The notes under the pieces: model-generated
Told to the model about the DNA's origin: nothing
Seen by the model: only the letters and a program-made list of their open reading frames with translations
The model's database searches: none
Shown: positions 24,586-36,389 of the stretch, piece by piece
Numbering within the stretch: the first letter of the stretch is position 1
Layout: the number at the start of each line of letters is the position of its first letter
NCBI RefSeq assembly: GCF_947172395.1
Contig: NC_069094.1
Location: forward strand, 12,452,292-12,516,291
Origin: Bicyclus anynana
Taxonomy: Eukaryota > Arthropoda > Insecta > Lepidoptera > Nymphalidae
Direction of reading: 5' to 3'
DNA: 64,000 bases
Program-made: the position numbers and the translations under genes

Positions 24586-24587
24586 TA

Positions 24588-24728
24588 ACCAGATGGACTG
24601 ACGACATTAAGCGAGTCACACAGAGTCGCTGAATGCAGGCGGCTCAGGACTGTGTTTCGGAGTCGCTACAAAAGGCATATGTCCTGCAGTGGACGTCCAT
24701 CCACTGGTGTGATGATGATGGTGATGAC
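24588..24728 (+). mobile_element. RTE-type LINE tail
   Basis: Reads tggactgacgacattaagcg ... tgcagtggacgtccatcc and a short tgatgatg tail. Confidence 0.75.
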
Positions 24729-24999
24729 TAGCAAATGACCTTCACTTTGTCCACGTGAAAATCGTCGGAAAGGAAGGAAAAGGAAAATCCTTCGAAAAAA
24801 AGATTTTAATTTTTAATGCAATATTTCCCCACCCTTCCCACTTAAGTTTAAGTTAACCTTTATTACTCCTCGTTAGATATCCGCGTAGAAAACCCTTGAT
24901 CTTCAAATTTTAGTCCGAAGACTTTCATGAAAAATTTCCCCACAACTTCCCAAAAAGAAAATTCTATGTCTCATCCTGTGAATCTGACTATAATATTAC

Positions 25000-25340
25000 T
25001 AACATAATAAAAAAAACTAAGCATTGTAGTTCTTGCTTAATATTATCATTGGCATTATACCTACCTACCTAACGTCTAAAGTTTTATGAACCTTATGAAA
25101 AATAGGGACCGACAAAGATTGTATGATAATGTTTTTGTTGTAAAATACTCACATGTATTTAATTCTTTTACAGTTTTATTATAGTGTAGATCTGTATCAC
25201 AGTTAAGGTTTATTACAAAATATAAACGAGCCCACTCGAACATAATTATGATTATCAATTGCGTAATGGTAACGATAGTGTCCTTTTTAGTTGAAGAGGC
25301 TTCGAACGTGGTTCCACCCAATTTACGTTTACGTATATTT
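25000..25340. other. No gene seen
   Basis: Nothing recognised. About 24729-25000 may hold a decayed minus-strand Helitron copy. Confidence 0.35.
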
Positions 25341-25349
25341 CGTTACTAG

Positions 25350-25391
25350 TTCCCAGGCTTTATACAGGACACCCTGTATAAAGCCTGGGAA
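25350..25391. repeat. Perfect 19-bp hairpin
   Basis: Arms 25350-25368 and 25373-25391 are exact inverted repeats with loop acac. Confidence 0.9.
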
Positions 25392-25725
25392 TTATAATAC
25401 TTACTTTATGACTTGGTATTTAATTTAATATAACATTGTGAAACGGTGATAACAAAGAAAAACCCTGGTCGAGTTGAGCTTGAGCTGATCTCTAACCAAA
25501 GCTTATTTGAAAGCTTCGTAGCATTACGTAATATGTTTGCGGCCTTACTTATTATCATTACTTTCCTAAACTATTAAGATTTGTTTATTACGATTTAACT
25601 CAAAATCTATCGATTAAAAAAATTATAATTACAAAGTTTTATCTTCTCTGAGCAACATAGACTAGGTATATCTTATCGCCATATTCCCACGAGAATGAAA
25701 ACTTCGCGGGGTATTTGCTAGTCGT

Positions 25726-26032
25726 CGTTATCAACCCATATACGGCTCACTGCTGAGCTCGAGTCTCCTCTCAGAATGAGAGGGGTTAGGCCAATAGTCC
25801 ACCACGCTGGCCCAATGCGGATTGGTAGACTTCACACACGCAGAGAATTAAGAAATTCTCTGGTATGCAGGTTTCCTCACGATGTTTTCCTTCACCGATG
25901 AGACACGTGATATTTAATTTCTTAAAATGCACACAACTGAAAAGTTGGAGGTGCATGCCCCGGACCGGATTCGAACCCACACCCTCCTGAATCGGAGGCA
26001 GAGGTCATATCCACTGGGCTATCACGGCTCTT
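25726..26032 (-). mobile_element. SINE family 3 (full-length)
   Basis: Inverted tRNA-like head at the right (tatccactgggctatcacgg; box B inverse ggattcgaaccca), conserved body, and left end ctcagaatgagaggggttag. Other copies: 34652-34962, 42507-42770, 45641-46007, 47302-47516. Confidence 0.85.
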
Positions 26033-26039
26033 TCATTTT

Positions 26040-26505
26040 GACTTTGATTCCGACAAATGGCCAACCATACTCTGTTTTGGAAATCGGTTAATAAAAAGAT
26101 TGCAATAACGTTCAGTAAACAATCATTTAAAATTAACATTTTGACTACATAAAAATCCAAACATAGGGCCTTTTTTTGGAAGCCGCTTGATAAAAAAATA
26201 GCATTCTCTCAGTAACAGTAGACGGCAAATAACCTTGTGGTTTTTTAGTCCAGTTTCGGCAAAGTATTATCATATTGGAGACCTAGGCGCGACCGGATGT
26301 CCAGCCGACGGGTTACGTAGTACCACCATCGGTAGGCAAGTTTAGATACATTATTCAAGAGCCAGTGACCTCTAGTTTAAGGCCCGTCTGCTAACTTGCA
26401 GGTGCATATAAAATGTAATACCTAGTACTAACGGCTTACGACATTATACTAATGACTGTATATCATTATTTTTAAAGACAATAGTCATAGTGGTCTGGGT
26501 CAGGG
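26040..26505. other. No gene seen
   Basis: Nothing recognised. Confidence 0.4.
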
Positions 26506-26510
26506 TTAAA

Positions 26511-26702
26511 TCTATACTAATATTATAAAGCTGAAGTTTGTTTGATTGATTTAACGCGTTAACCAGGAACTACTGGTCCGATTTGAAAAATTATTTCAGT
26601 GTTAGATAGCTCATTTATAGAGAAAGGTTTAAGGCTATATATTAACCCCGTATTCATACGGGAACAGGAACCACGCGGATGAAACCGCGCGGAGTCAGCT
26701 TG
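26511..26702 (+). mobile_element. Helitron-like element, second subfamily, CTTG end
   Basis: Runs TCTATACTAATATTATAAAG to gcgcggagtcagcttg, flanked by A (26510) and T (26703). The end is CTTG rather than CTAG, as in the intron 2 copy. Confidence 0.75.
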
Positions 26703-26753
26703 TTAATAATTTTACGATTTAAGTGCGTGTCGATTTTTATCAAAAAAAATTTT

Positions 26754-26990
26754 GACAGCCGCGTGGTTCAGTGGCCCTGTTTTTAGCATCCACGGACGTG
26801 GAATCGATTCCCACAAGTGAACAATATTTGTGTGATGAACATGAATGAGTGTTTTCCAGTGTCTTTTTGTGTATATTATGTTTGTATTTGTACGAAATGT
26901 ACAAAAATGTATGTGATGAAATCAGTTATCTAAGTGCCCATAACACTACCTCCGTTTACTTTGAGACTAGATAGTAATGTATGTATTGTG
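26754..26990 (+). mobile_element. tRNA-derived SINE, family 4
   Basis: Head gacagccgcgtggttcagtg, box B-like tggaatcgattccca, body tgagtgttttccagtgtc. Inverted copies at 28800-29060 and 33915-34172. Confidence 0.75.
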
Positions 26991-26999
26991 CTAGTATAT

Positions 27000-27145
27000 T
27001 TCTTTACCTCGAAAACCTCGAAAACCATGGATGAATGAAAATAGCCTATTTCAGCCGAATCGGTTTAGTAGTTGCGGCGGTAAAGAGTAATAAACATCCA
27101 AACAAACATCCATACAAACTTTCGCGTTTACTATAATAGTAGGAT
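27000..27145 (-). mobile_element. Helitron-like element, partial
   Basis: Contains agtagttgcggcggtaaaga and ends ctataatagtagga. Confidence 0.6.
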
Positions 27146-27149
27146 TTGT

Positions 27150-27755
27150 AAATTACAAGCTTATTTTTCGATCCTTATGATAAAACAATGATACACATCG
27201 TATTATTATGAATGGTTTTTCTAGTAGATATGTTGTATAAGCAGTTGCGTCCAATAACTGTTTGAAACTAGTTTGATGTCATTAGTCTTCATAGCAGGGG
27301 TTCCATCGTCTTATTACCAGTCAATACCAATTTTACAACTCAAGGCTAAGCTTTAAATAGTATGTCGCTATTTCTATATTTAAAGCTCTTCCTCTCTGAG
27401 CTTTATAATCATTATTACAAACTTAACAGTTGGACTAACTAATGATAATTTTATATTTTTACCTTCTAATAATAATCATTGTGATCATAATCATAGCAAC
27501 ATGATCACATTTCTATGATTTTGAACATTATCATGATCACTTACAAATCACTAAAACAACTGATTGCTAACTCACATTTCTGTAGCCTTATTCTGTAACG
27601 ATGACTCATAAACCCATAAGTTCTCCATACTTCGCCATACTACTAAAAGAGAGAACGATGAATTCTAATCTCAAATGAGAAGGGTGTTAGATAAAGGATT
27701 GTTGCTGAAAACTTTCGGTGTTAGATAGATCGGTCATTTTTAAATGCAAGAAAAC
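27150..27755. other. No gene seen
   Basis: Nothing recognised. Confidence 0.4.
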
Positions 27756-27759
27756 ATTA

Positions 27760-27960
27760 TCTATAGCTTGGCAAAAGCGTTCATAACACTCCTGATGATC
27801 CGCGAGGGCCGGGGGCGTGTAGCGATGAATGAAAACCCACGACTGATGCAACTCACTTCACCCGCACGCACGATATCACACCCGCGCAGTTTCCTCCCGG
27901 CGCCCGCATATCATGGGAGTGTCATCAACGAACTTGCCAAGCTATTATTAATGTCGTCTC
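27760..27960. repeat. Dispersed GC-rich repeat, copy A
   Basis: Shares cacacccgcgcagt, cgcccgcatatcatgggagt and aacttgcca with 40905-41020. The 76-codon open frame here is therefore repeat-derived. Confidence 0.65.
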
Positions 27961-28079
27961 ATTACTTAGGTTAGATTACTACGAATTAGAATACAGAAGT
28001 TTATTAAAATTATTTATAAAACAAAAGATGCTGACTACTTGAATAGTGCCTAATAGGAAATCCAGGAAATAATAAATTT

Positions 28080-28199
28080 ATATGTTTTCATTTCCACAAC
28101 TGAGTCAAATCTTATGATACGTAGAAATATGTTTTACGCTGTAGACCTTGCCAACGAATGATACGATCATAAGATTTGATTGTGGAAGTGAAAACATAT
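28080..28199. repeat. Imperfect inverted repeat, MITE-like
   Basis: About 28080-28120 pairs with 28162-28199 (atatgttttcatttccacaa against its complement; caaatcttatgat against atcataagatttg). Confidence 0.7.
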
Positions 28200-28577
28200 T
28201 AAAGAACATAGGTACGATGTTATTTTTCGCTTTTTAAAGTAATGCATCTTTGAAGTCGGTTAAATTTTTTTTTTAATATTATAATAAATCATTAAAATTT
28301 ATGCTCCGTAGCTCTCAGACTATAAAGCCAGCATGAGTTGTGTGCGTTATTCGAAACGGCCTTGATCCCCACGCAGTGCGCGCAGTATTGCGCGTGTAGG
28401 ATAAGGCTAATTCCATACTACCACGTATAATTAACATCGGAATCATTGTGCACCATCGTTAGATGTCAATTGTGTACTGCTCTATAATTACTATGGTATG
28501 TAGGTACCAACTATTGTTATACTCGCTATAATCAACGCGGTCAAGCCTTAAGTGCGTTTTCCTTTTTCAAATAATTG

Positions 28578-28760
28578 ACTTCATCATCATCATCATCAGC
28601 CGATGGACGTCCACTGCTGGACATTGGCATCTTGTACGGACTTCCAAAAATAACGGTCTCGAGCCGCCAGCATCCATCGGCTCCCGCTTGATGTCCTCGG
28701 TCCAAATGTCACTCGACACCGGTGCGGAAAAATCCAGCCCTGCGAATTACCAACCCGCAT
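28578..28760 (-). mobile_element. RTE-type LINE tail
   Basis: Begins catcatcatcatcagccgat (inverted (ATG)n tail) and continues as inverted ORF end. Confidence 0.8.
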
Positions 28761-28799
28761 ACCCAGCGTGGTCATTCTTTTTTTTTTTCTTATAAATAT

Positions 28800-29060
28800 A
28801 CTTAAACAATACACATCACTATCTAGCCCCAAAGTAAGCATACAGAGTAGCTTGTGTTATGTGTGCTAAGATAGTTGATATTATAATAATATTAATATAC
28901 AATTATATACTACATATAAATACTTATATAATGTATAAATACACACAGACACTGAAAAACATCCATGCTTATCACACATATATTTTCCAGTTGTGGGAAT
29001 CGAACCCACGGCCGTGGATGCAGAAAGCAGGGTCACTACCCACTGCGCCACGCGGCCATC
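28800..29060 (-). mobile_element. SINE family 4
   Basis: Inverted box B gggaatcgaaccc at about 28995 and inverted head cactgcgccacgcggcc. Confidence 0.8.
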
Positions 29061-29064
29061 GATT

Positions 29065-29700
29065 CTTTGGGCATTAACCTTTATGAATAAAGCTAAATGG
29101 ACTGACTCTTAGACTATTTACGCCATTATCGCACTTTATTGGCTCAGTGCTTAGTTGTGGTTTTGGATCACGAGGTCCTGGGTGTGACTTTGAAATACTT
29201 GAGCTTGTTTTAAAAGTAATCAGTAAAAATTCTCTGTAATTTGGAAGTTGGTAGTATTTGTGCCTCCGAGCTTAAGCATTATATTATCTTTCTACCTAGG
29301 CCTCATGCGCACGAGAGTTAAAAAGCGCTGCGTTAAAACCCAGCGTTGGCGGGCGTAGCGTATCAGTATTATTTTTTCTTTTTTATTTGTAATTTAATTT
29401 AATTTAATTTAGTAATTGTGACTGTATTTATCTTTTTCTTAATCTCATTTAATTTAATTTGGTGATTGTGACTATTTGTATTTTTTTTATATTTGCACAC
29501 TATTAATTTAGTGGAATGTTGTATTCTTGCAAATAAACAATTATTATGCAGTGGAATATGGTCAATTTCCGACGCCTATAATTCAAAATGCAACACTGCT
29601 CGATAAACAAGCGTCGTGTTTTAAAAACGCTGTCTTGTGAACATATACTTGGGAAATTTAAACGCTTTTTTATGCGCGTTCGAATGGGGGCTTAAAGAGA
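29065..29700. other. No gene seen; possible repeat debris
   Basis: Includes a short aatttaattt run near 29395-29460 and sequence (gcgcacgagagttaaaaagc) that looks transposon-like. Confidence 0.35.
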
Positions 29701-29739
29701 GGAGTCCACAATTAATTCAAATCTTATGTAAGTTGAATG

Positions 29740-29868
29740 TTAGTTAATCCTTCACGCCACAACTACAAACACGATTTGGATATAATTTTTTTGACTTTTC
29801 TAATGATTCCTGCGAATTTTATGAAATAAAGAATTCCACGCGAACAGAGACACGGGCGTCCGCTATAG
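29740..29868 (+). mobile_element. Decayed Helitron-like 3' part
   Basis: Ends gaattccacgcgaacagaga...gggcgtccgcta. Confidence 0.5.
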
Positions 29869-30294
29869 ATAGAATAGTTTTAAATTATACCAAGTCAATA
29901 CTTCGCACTTGACTGTGAAAGAACGATAAAAACAATGAAATATAAGTACCTACTTACAATACATCAAGAAGAAAAAACAACTGCTTGTTTATCACTACCT
30001 TCTGCAGTTTTCAAATTGATTTATATCTTACTTACATATGACACATGTTAGCAAAATACGTATGCACTAAGAAAATTACATTAACGACACAAAAGACTTG
30101 TTTACTCCTAAGAAATAAGCAATAATTCAGATGACACACCTTGTGGTTAGTGGAAAGCCATCGTCCATAGATAGAGTACTCAGGGTATGCAAGAATCACA
30201 TCATATAAATTGATGCCCTGTGTCCATCCACCCAAGGTGTCCCAGTAGCTTCTCTTTCATCCCAACGGGCCTACGCAATAAGATTGAGAGAGAG

Positions 30295-30773
30295 ATTCCG
30301 ATATTTCCGGTTGCATCGCTATTGGTTGAAATTCGTCTATTTTTCTCTCGATATATCGTTGGTCGCACTGTATTGTTAACATGCAACCAAACGACGTATC
30401 TCAAGGAAGGCCTGCCTTGACGGCCTCCGTGGCGCAGTGGAATGCGCGTTAGTTTTACAAGGCGGAGGTCCTGGGTTCGATTCCCGGCTGGCTAGTTACC
30501 ACCCTACCGGCAAAGACGTACCGCCAAGTGATTTAGCGTTCCGGTACGTTGCGTGTAAAAACCGAAGAGAGTGTGGATTTTCATCCTCCTCTTAACAAGT
30601 TAGCCCGCTTCCATCTTAGATTGCATCATCTATTACCATCAGGTGAGATTATAGTCAAGGTAACCCTTGACTACAAAGGGAAATAGACAAATTTCAAGCA
30701 ATAGCTGTGCAACCGGAAATACCTAAAATAAATAGATAAAAGTCAGCCAATAAGGCGCAACCGGAAATATCGT
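30295..30773. repeat. Inverted/direct repeat cluster around a SINE
   Basis: The block ccgatatttccggttgc...ctattggttg (about 30297-30345) recurs inverted twice: 30682-30724 and 30727-30773 (both contain gcaaccggaaata). Confidence 0.7.
30419..30675 (+). mobile_element. SINE family 2
   Basis: Begins gacggcctccgtggcgcagt; box B ggttcgattcccgg. Lacks the usual poly(A)-like end. Confidence 0.8.
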
Positions 30774-30779
30774 TATCTT

Positions 30780-31270
30780 TTTCATTGTGGTGAGATGAAA
30801 GACTGGGATATGTCTTTAGTCGCCTGCTAGGCATTGTTCCATCATCTTTAAGTATAAAAAATGTCCGCTTGTAGGTAGGTATACCATAACCCTAGATCTC
30901 AAAGAACAGATAATTATGTCTTGCGCCGAATTCCACGAGCCTCTTTGGACTCGTTTTATTCTATAGAGTGAGGCCTTTTAGTATAAATTCTAGTCAGATT
31001 TCTTAGTAACGTTTTTGAATAGGTACCTATACGAGGTAATTAGAAATTAAATTTTTAAATGACAAGGGACATGTTGTTGAACCAGATGAAATCTATTACA
31101 AATGTTTAAAATAGGGCCCAGGAACAAAATATTTATTCAGGATCATATTGATCAAACTTTGTGTAAGTGTTTTTGTAAGCATGTTGGGCATGGTGGATTC
31201 CCTTAATATGTCCCCTGAAAATTTTCTATACTAATGACTTTCCTCAGCAACGTAGTTACCTACTTTATGT
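30780..31270. other. No gene seen
   Basis: Nothing recognised. Confidence 0.4.
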
Positions 31271-31274
31271 ATGT

Positions 31275-31644
31275 ATTAGCGGACGCCCGCGACTTCGTCC
31301 GCGTGGAATTCAGTTTTGACAAACCATGAATTTTTCCGGGATGAAAAGTAGCCTGTGTGTTAATCCAAACTATAATCTAGCTTTACTTCAAATTTCTGGT
31401 GATTGGATTCAGTAGCCGAGGCGTGAAAGAGTAACTAACATTATTACCATGAAAATCATCAGGTTTTTGCAAATCTCGTGAATCCATGGATTTTTCGGTA
31501 TAAAAACTAGCCTATTTGTTAATCCAAAGATCAGAAATAATCAAAATCAGTCTAATCGCTTTAGTAGTAGCGGCGTTAAAGAGTAACAAACATCCAAATA
31601 AACATACATCCATACAAACTTTCGCGTTTATAATATTAGTAGGA
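31275..31644 (-). mobile_element. Helitron-like element, composite
   Basis: Inverted 3' end ttagcggacgcccgcgactt (one change in CTAG), inverted 5' end taatattagtagga. The middle repeats itself (two 'aatccatggattttt'-type blocks). Confidence 0.7.
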
Positions 31645-31649
31645 TTGAT

Positions 31650-32940
31650 ATTGGTCAATTCTGGTTACTGTGAATCTATAAAATACTACGATTTCAATGT
31701 CTTTCATTCTAATATTATTTACAAACGGTATGTTGAAAACCATTCCCCAACTTGACGGATTAAGAGTGAGTACTAATTCTCTTCGAGAATATGACAAAAC
31801 TTACGTCCATGTGAATTGAATTTTTTACAAGAAAACATTAATAAATCTTATAAACTTACGACCTTTTGTATTTTGCACTACTGTTCAACTATTGAACTAT
31901 TGAGTATCCAAGGTCAAACATAAATGACATAAGCGCATGTAATAATCCGAGAGGCCGTGGGAAACTTCTAACAGGTGCCTGATAAAGGCAGAAAGTTTGT
32001 TATTAGTCATGCACAGAGGCCGATGCGTGTTTGTGATTATTTATTATTAGAATATTAGTTAAAAAAGTATTTAATTTAAGTTAAATTAATCGTAATTACT
32101 TCAATATTTATTACTAATACGTTTTAATTATGCAACAAATAAAATATAGAACTGAAAGTCTTTAGGCAAATTTTTGGTTTCGTTGCCCTTTAATGGTAGG
32201 AGATCTACGAGTACGCAATCTTAAATTATAATTATCAGTCAAAAACAAAATTAATTAGGATAATATTGCAGGACCTAACTAAAATGATACATTTACCGTT
32301 ACTTTATACGAGGTCCGTTAATGACTCGGAAAACTCACCAAAAATAGTACGAAATCTGTTCATCTGTGTTTTTAATAATTTGATGCAAAGGCTAGTGGTC
32401 TGATAAAGCCTTTTAAAAATTACTCTTTGGGTCTCTCAAACAATGGACCTATTAAAATTTTGATTGAATTAAAACTACATTGTATATAACCTCCTGCAAC
32501 CAGAGAATTTGAATTTTTAATAAGATCGAAAGTTAAAATAGGTACAATTTGTAGTCGTTTGCATATTTCGGCACATTTTTCCAGTCTAAATTTTCAAGCA
32601 TCTCGTAATAGTTCACCACAATCTCTCGGACCATAACTCTAGTGTACATACGCGTAGCATATATGCGTTTTGTGCTCACAATGTCCTCATCCTTAAACAC
32701 GCTATGCACGCTAGCTAGATCTATTGTACAGATGAAGGTCGCTCACTGATACATGACTTTATAACTACACATACAGGCGTATAGATAACACATTACATAT
32801 TCGTATAGACTCGTATATAGACAGAGATATATTGTTACCTTTAGAAGTGTGAAATAAAAACTTAATTTGATTAATCACTTGATTTTTAGATAACATGCGT
32901 ATCTAATACGCATAGCCACGCATGTTAGACGTATAAAAAA
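31650..32940. other. No gene or named repeat seen
   Basis: AT-rich, no supportable feature in about 1.3 kb. Confidence 0.4.
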
Positions 32941-32945
32941 AGGAT

Positions 32946-33107
32946 CAGCTACGCTATTCTGTAATGATATTTTTATAACTCGCAAGTGCGAGTTTCGAAT
33001 TCATCTCTCTCTGTTTAACACGATACTATAGAATGAGAAAGATAGCGGTGAATTTGAAACTCGCACTTGCGAGTTATACAAAACATCGTTAGAGAATAGC
33101 CGTGCTG
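32946..33107. mobile_element. MITE-like palindromic element
   Basis: Left half (from cagctacgctattct) pairs imperfectly with right half (to agaatagccgtgctg) over about 60 bp; the inner 22 bp (ataactcgcaagtgcg... and its complement) match exactly. Confidence 0.8.
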
Positions 33108-33210
33108 AGTCATTCAGCGAGCGATGGAGCGAGCTATATACAGAATTTAGGAGAGCCTTAGAACCAAAGAAAGAAAAGAAAAGAAAAGAAAAGAAAGAAA
33201 AAACATTTAT
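33108..33210 (+). repeat. RTE fragment followed by (AAAGA)n
   Basis: gcgagcgatggagcgagcta matches the LINE; a run of aaaagaaaag repeats follows at about 33167-33207. Confidence 0.6.
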
Positions 33211-33349
33211 TCCGAAATTTGTGCCACACCTATCACTTTAACATTATTGTAGTGCCTGATACTCAGACCACTTAGGCAAAATCAAAAACCAAAAGTACTT
33301 AGTCTAAGTATCAGAACACCACTACCAATGTCATATTTGGTACAGCCTT

Positions 33350-33485
33350 GAAAAAGGATCCAGCTCAGCATTGTGCTTCACGTTTCAAGCGTTGTGCTGT
33401 GTTCCAAGCACATCGCTGCATGTTCCTAGCATTGTGCTGCATATTCCAAGCAAATGTTGCACATACAACGCTGATTTTCAGCTGA
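33350..33485. repeat. Degenerate minisatellite, period about 22-28 bp
   Basis: Several imperfect copies of agcattgtgctgcatattcc followed by aagca. Confidence 0.6.
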
Positions 33486-33531
33486 TAACTTTGAACCACG
33501 GAAATGCGTTTTATCTCGCTTTGTGACTAAA

Positions 33532-33692
33532 CATCATCATTGTCAGCCGATGGACGTCAACTGCTGGACATAGGTCTCTTGCATGGACTTCCAAACAAAA
33601 AGGTCTCGAGCCGCCAGCATCCAGCGGCTCCCTGCAACCCGCTTGATGTCTTCGGTCCACCTAGTGGGAGGTCGACCAAGACTGCGCTTTCC
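33532..33692 (-). mobile_element. RTE-type LINE tail
   Basis: Inverted ORF end, from gatggacgtcaactgctgga to gtgggaggtcgaccaa. Confidence 0.8.
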
Positions 33693-33914
33693 TAAAGACT
33701 AAACATAACTAAAACTAAACTAAAAGCAAAAACCTATCTAAAAATAATTGTTACTTGATATGATGATTAATAGGATGATGATTATTGTTATGATGATGAA
33801 TATAAAGCTGCTGACATATCGGTAACTTTGGCTTTGCGGGAGGGAATTTGTTCCGAGGAACTTTGGGGTCAGAAGGTCTTCTGGAATGAAAGCGTTAGTT
33901 GGTCGGGCTTGTGG

Positions 33915-34172
33915 TGGACAGAGCATACGTATTAAGTAAAATAAATAAACTGATATATTCATCTAGCCCCAAAATAAGCATCCCTTGTATTAAGATAACT
34001 ATTGAGTATGTATGTTTATAAACATATAAACATACGTAAATACTTACACTATACGTATACAAACCATCCAGGCACTGGAAACCATCTACGTTCATCTCAC
34101 TAATATTCTCTAATTACGGGAATCGCACCCACATCTTTTTATACAGTAAGCATAGTTACTTACTGCACGAGC
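33915..34172 (-). mobile_element. SINE family 4 (diverged)
   Basis: Shares catctagccccaaaataagc and inverted box B gggaatcgcaccca. Confidence 0.65.
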
Positions 34173-34465
34173 CGTCTACGAGTACCTACCTATATTATCT
34201 TTTTATCGAAGTCGGACTTATACCATGACCGCAAGACGCAATTTTTAAACAAATAAACAAACTCGCAAATATATAAATAGTATGGAATGATAACGACAAG
34301 TTAATAAATACTATCAAAATATACTTACTGTATAATATACAACGATATCTTATACCATAGACATGGCACTAGTGCGTCGAATGTAATAGGAACAAAGGCG
34401 CCTAATGGACTTAATTTCATTTAGTCGCATAGTAAACATAAACAACGAATGTTATTTAGACAGAT

Positions 34466-34509
34466 ATAGACATTATTTAGTTATCAAATGATAACTAAAT
34501 AATGTCTAT
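34466..34509. repeat. Perfect 21-bp hairpin, 2-base loop
   Basis: Arms 34466-34486 and 34489-34509 are exact inverted repeats. Confidence 0.9.
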
Positions 34510-34651
34510 GTCGATTTGAGTGTTTAAGAAGTGTAAAAACAATATATACAAATAAAATATAATGTAAGTAAACACAAAATTGTCCATGTGTGCGCTTAGT
34601 GGAGTAGCGTAGTTCGGATCACTTTTTGTGGTGATTTTGTAGACACGTCAT

Positions 34652-34962
34652 CATCATTTTCAACCCATATTCTGCTCACTGCTGAGCTCGAGTCTCCTCT
34701 CAGAATGAGAGAGGTTAGGCCAATTAGTCCACCATACTGGCCCAATGCGGATTGGCAGACTTCACACACGCAGAGAATTAAGAAAATTCTCTGGTATGCA
34801 GGTTTCCTCAGTGATTTTACTTCACCGTTTGAGACACGTGATATTTAATTTCTTAAAATGCACACAACTGAAAAGTTGGAGATGCCCCACACCGTATTCG
34901 AACCCACACCCTCTGGAAACGGACGCAGAGGTCATATCCACTGGGCTATCACGGCTCTTGTA
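34652..34962 (-). mobile_element. SINE family 3 (full-length)
   Basis: Same layout as 25726-26032. Confidence 0.85.
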
Positions 34963-35014
34963 GGGGCGTAACATATCTACGTTATCGTTGATATTATGTT
35001 ATAAATATTTCAAA

Positions 35015-35411
35015 GTATGGGCCTCATAAGAAGGCTCAGAGTCACACAGCGGGCGATGGAACGAGCTATGTTAGGAGTATCTCTGCGTGATCGAATCAGA
35101 AATGAGGAGATCCGTAGAAGAACCAAAGTCACCGACATAGCTCAACGAGTTGCGAAGCTGAAGTGGCAATGGGCGGGCACATAGTGCGAAGAGCCGATGG
35201 ACGTTGGGGTCCCAAAGTGCTGGAATGGCGACCCCGCACTAGTAAGCGCAGTGTTGGCCGACTCCCCACCAGGTGGACTGACGACATCAAGCGAGTCGCA
35301 GGGATTCGCTGGATGCAGGCGGCTCAGTATCGTGATGTTTGGAAGTCCCTACAAAAGGCCTATGTCCTGCAGTGGACGTCCATCGGCTGATATGATGATG
35401 ATGATGATGAT
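35015..35411 (+). mobile_element. RTE-type LINE fragment with (ATG)n tail
   Basis: Close to the 8191-8592 copy. Frame gives VLEWRPRTSKRSVGRLPTRW and ends [10 protein letters not shown], stop, (ATGATG)n. A missing base near 35180 shifts the frame. Confidence 0.87.
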
Positions 35412-35414
35412 TTC

Positions 35415-35925
35415 AAAGTAGGTATTTATTCTGTATCAATCCATACAAAGATTAGGTGCAAAATGCAAATATGAGAAAAACTGTTGAGGTGAAATCCCAC
35501 TCCAAGGTCAACGGTGATACCTAACAGGAAATGAGATATAATATCAACCATGGGTAAAATCATGGTAAAATCCTAATCAAATGGAGGTATTGCCATAATA
35601 TTACCAACTTGGTAATCTTATGGTAAAGCCAGCAGTAATACCACTTAATATTATGATTTAATAATGCTAGTTATTCCGGATAACGTTCTGCCATATAAAA
35701 TTTCATTCATAACGTTTTAAAAAAAAAGGGACTTTATAAATGGGGGACTAAGACATGGTTTTTCTCAAATAAATCCCGTTCCTGGAGCAATTCTGGGATA
35801 AAAAGCCTTTATGCTTGATAACCTTCTCTATGTTACAGTTAAAGCAAGAAACTAGCTTGGACAAACAGGCAGAGAGACAAAATTCCTGTTAACATTGTAT
35901 TATAATGCTGTCCCATCTTAATCCT
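35415..35925. other. No gene seen
   Basis: Nothing recognised. Confidence 0.4.
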
Positions 35926-35930
35926 AGTGA

Positions 35931-36133
35931 TCTTACTAATATTATTAAGAGGAAAGATTTGATTGTATGTTTGTTTGTTTGCATTGAAAAGGCTATTAAA
36001 GTACTGAACCGATTTGAAAAATTCTTTCACTGTTGGATGGCTACACTATCCCCGGATGCTGTAGGCTATATTTTATTCTCGTATTTCTATGGGAACGAGA
36101 ACCACACGGGTGAAACCGCGCGGCGTCTGCTAG
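35931..36133 (+). mobile_element. Helitron-like element, second subfamily
   Basis: Runs TCTTACTAATATTATTAAGA to gcgcggcgtctgctag, flanked by A (35930) and T (36134). Confidence 0.78.
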
Positions 36134-36389
36134 TAGATAATGTCATGGATGTTTGTTTTTATAAAATGTTAAGTATTTACGTTTTTACTATTTTTTATAA
36201 AGATTACAAATGTAGGCCTAATAGAAAATTATATTTTGATAATTTTAATATAGTTAAACATTATCATTATCAGCCTTCCTATACAAAATAACACCTTCCT
36301 TAATATACAATAACCCATAAGTAACTAAATTATTAGGACTACCCAATAAAATAGACACTAAGGCCGTAGGTACAAAAATAGATCGTTCC

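Noticed and set aside
27744..27974. 76-codon open frame in GC-rich DNA as a gene or promoter island
   Set aside because: Part of it recurs at 40905-41020, so it is a dispersed repeat.
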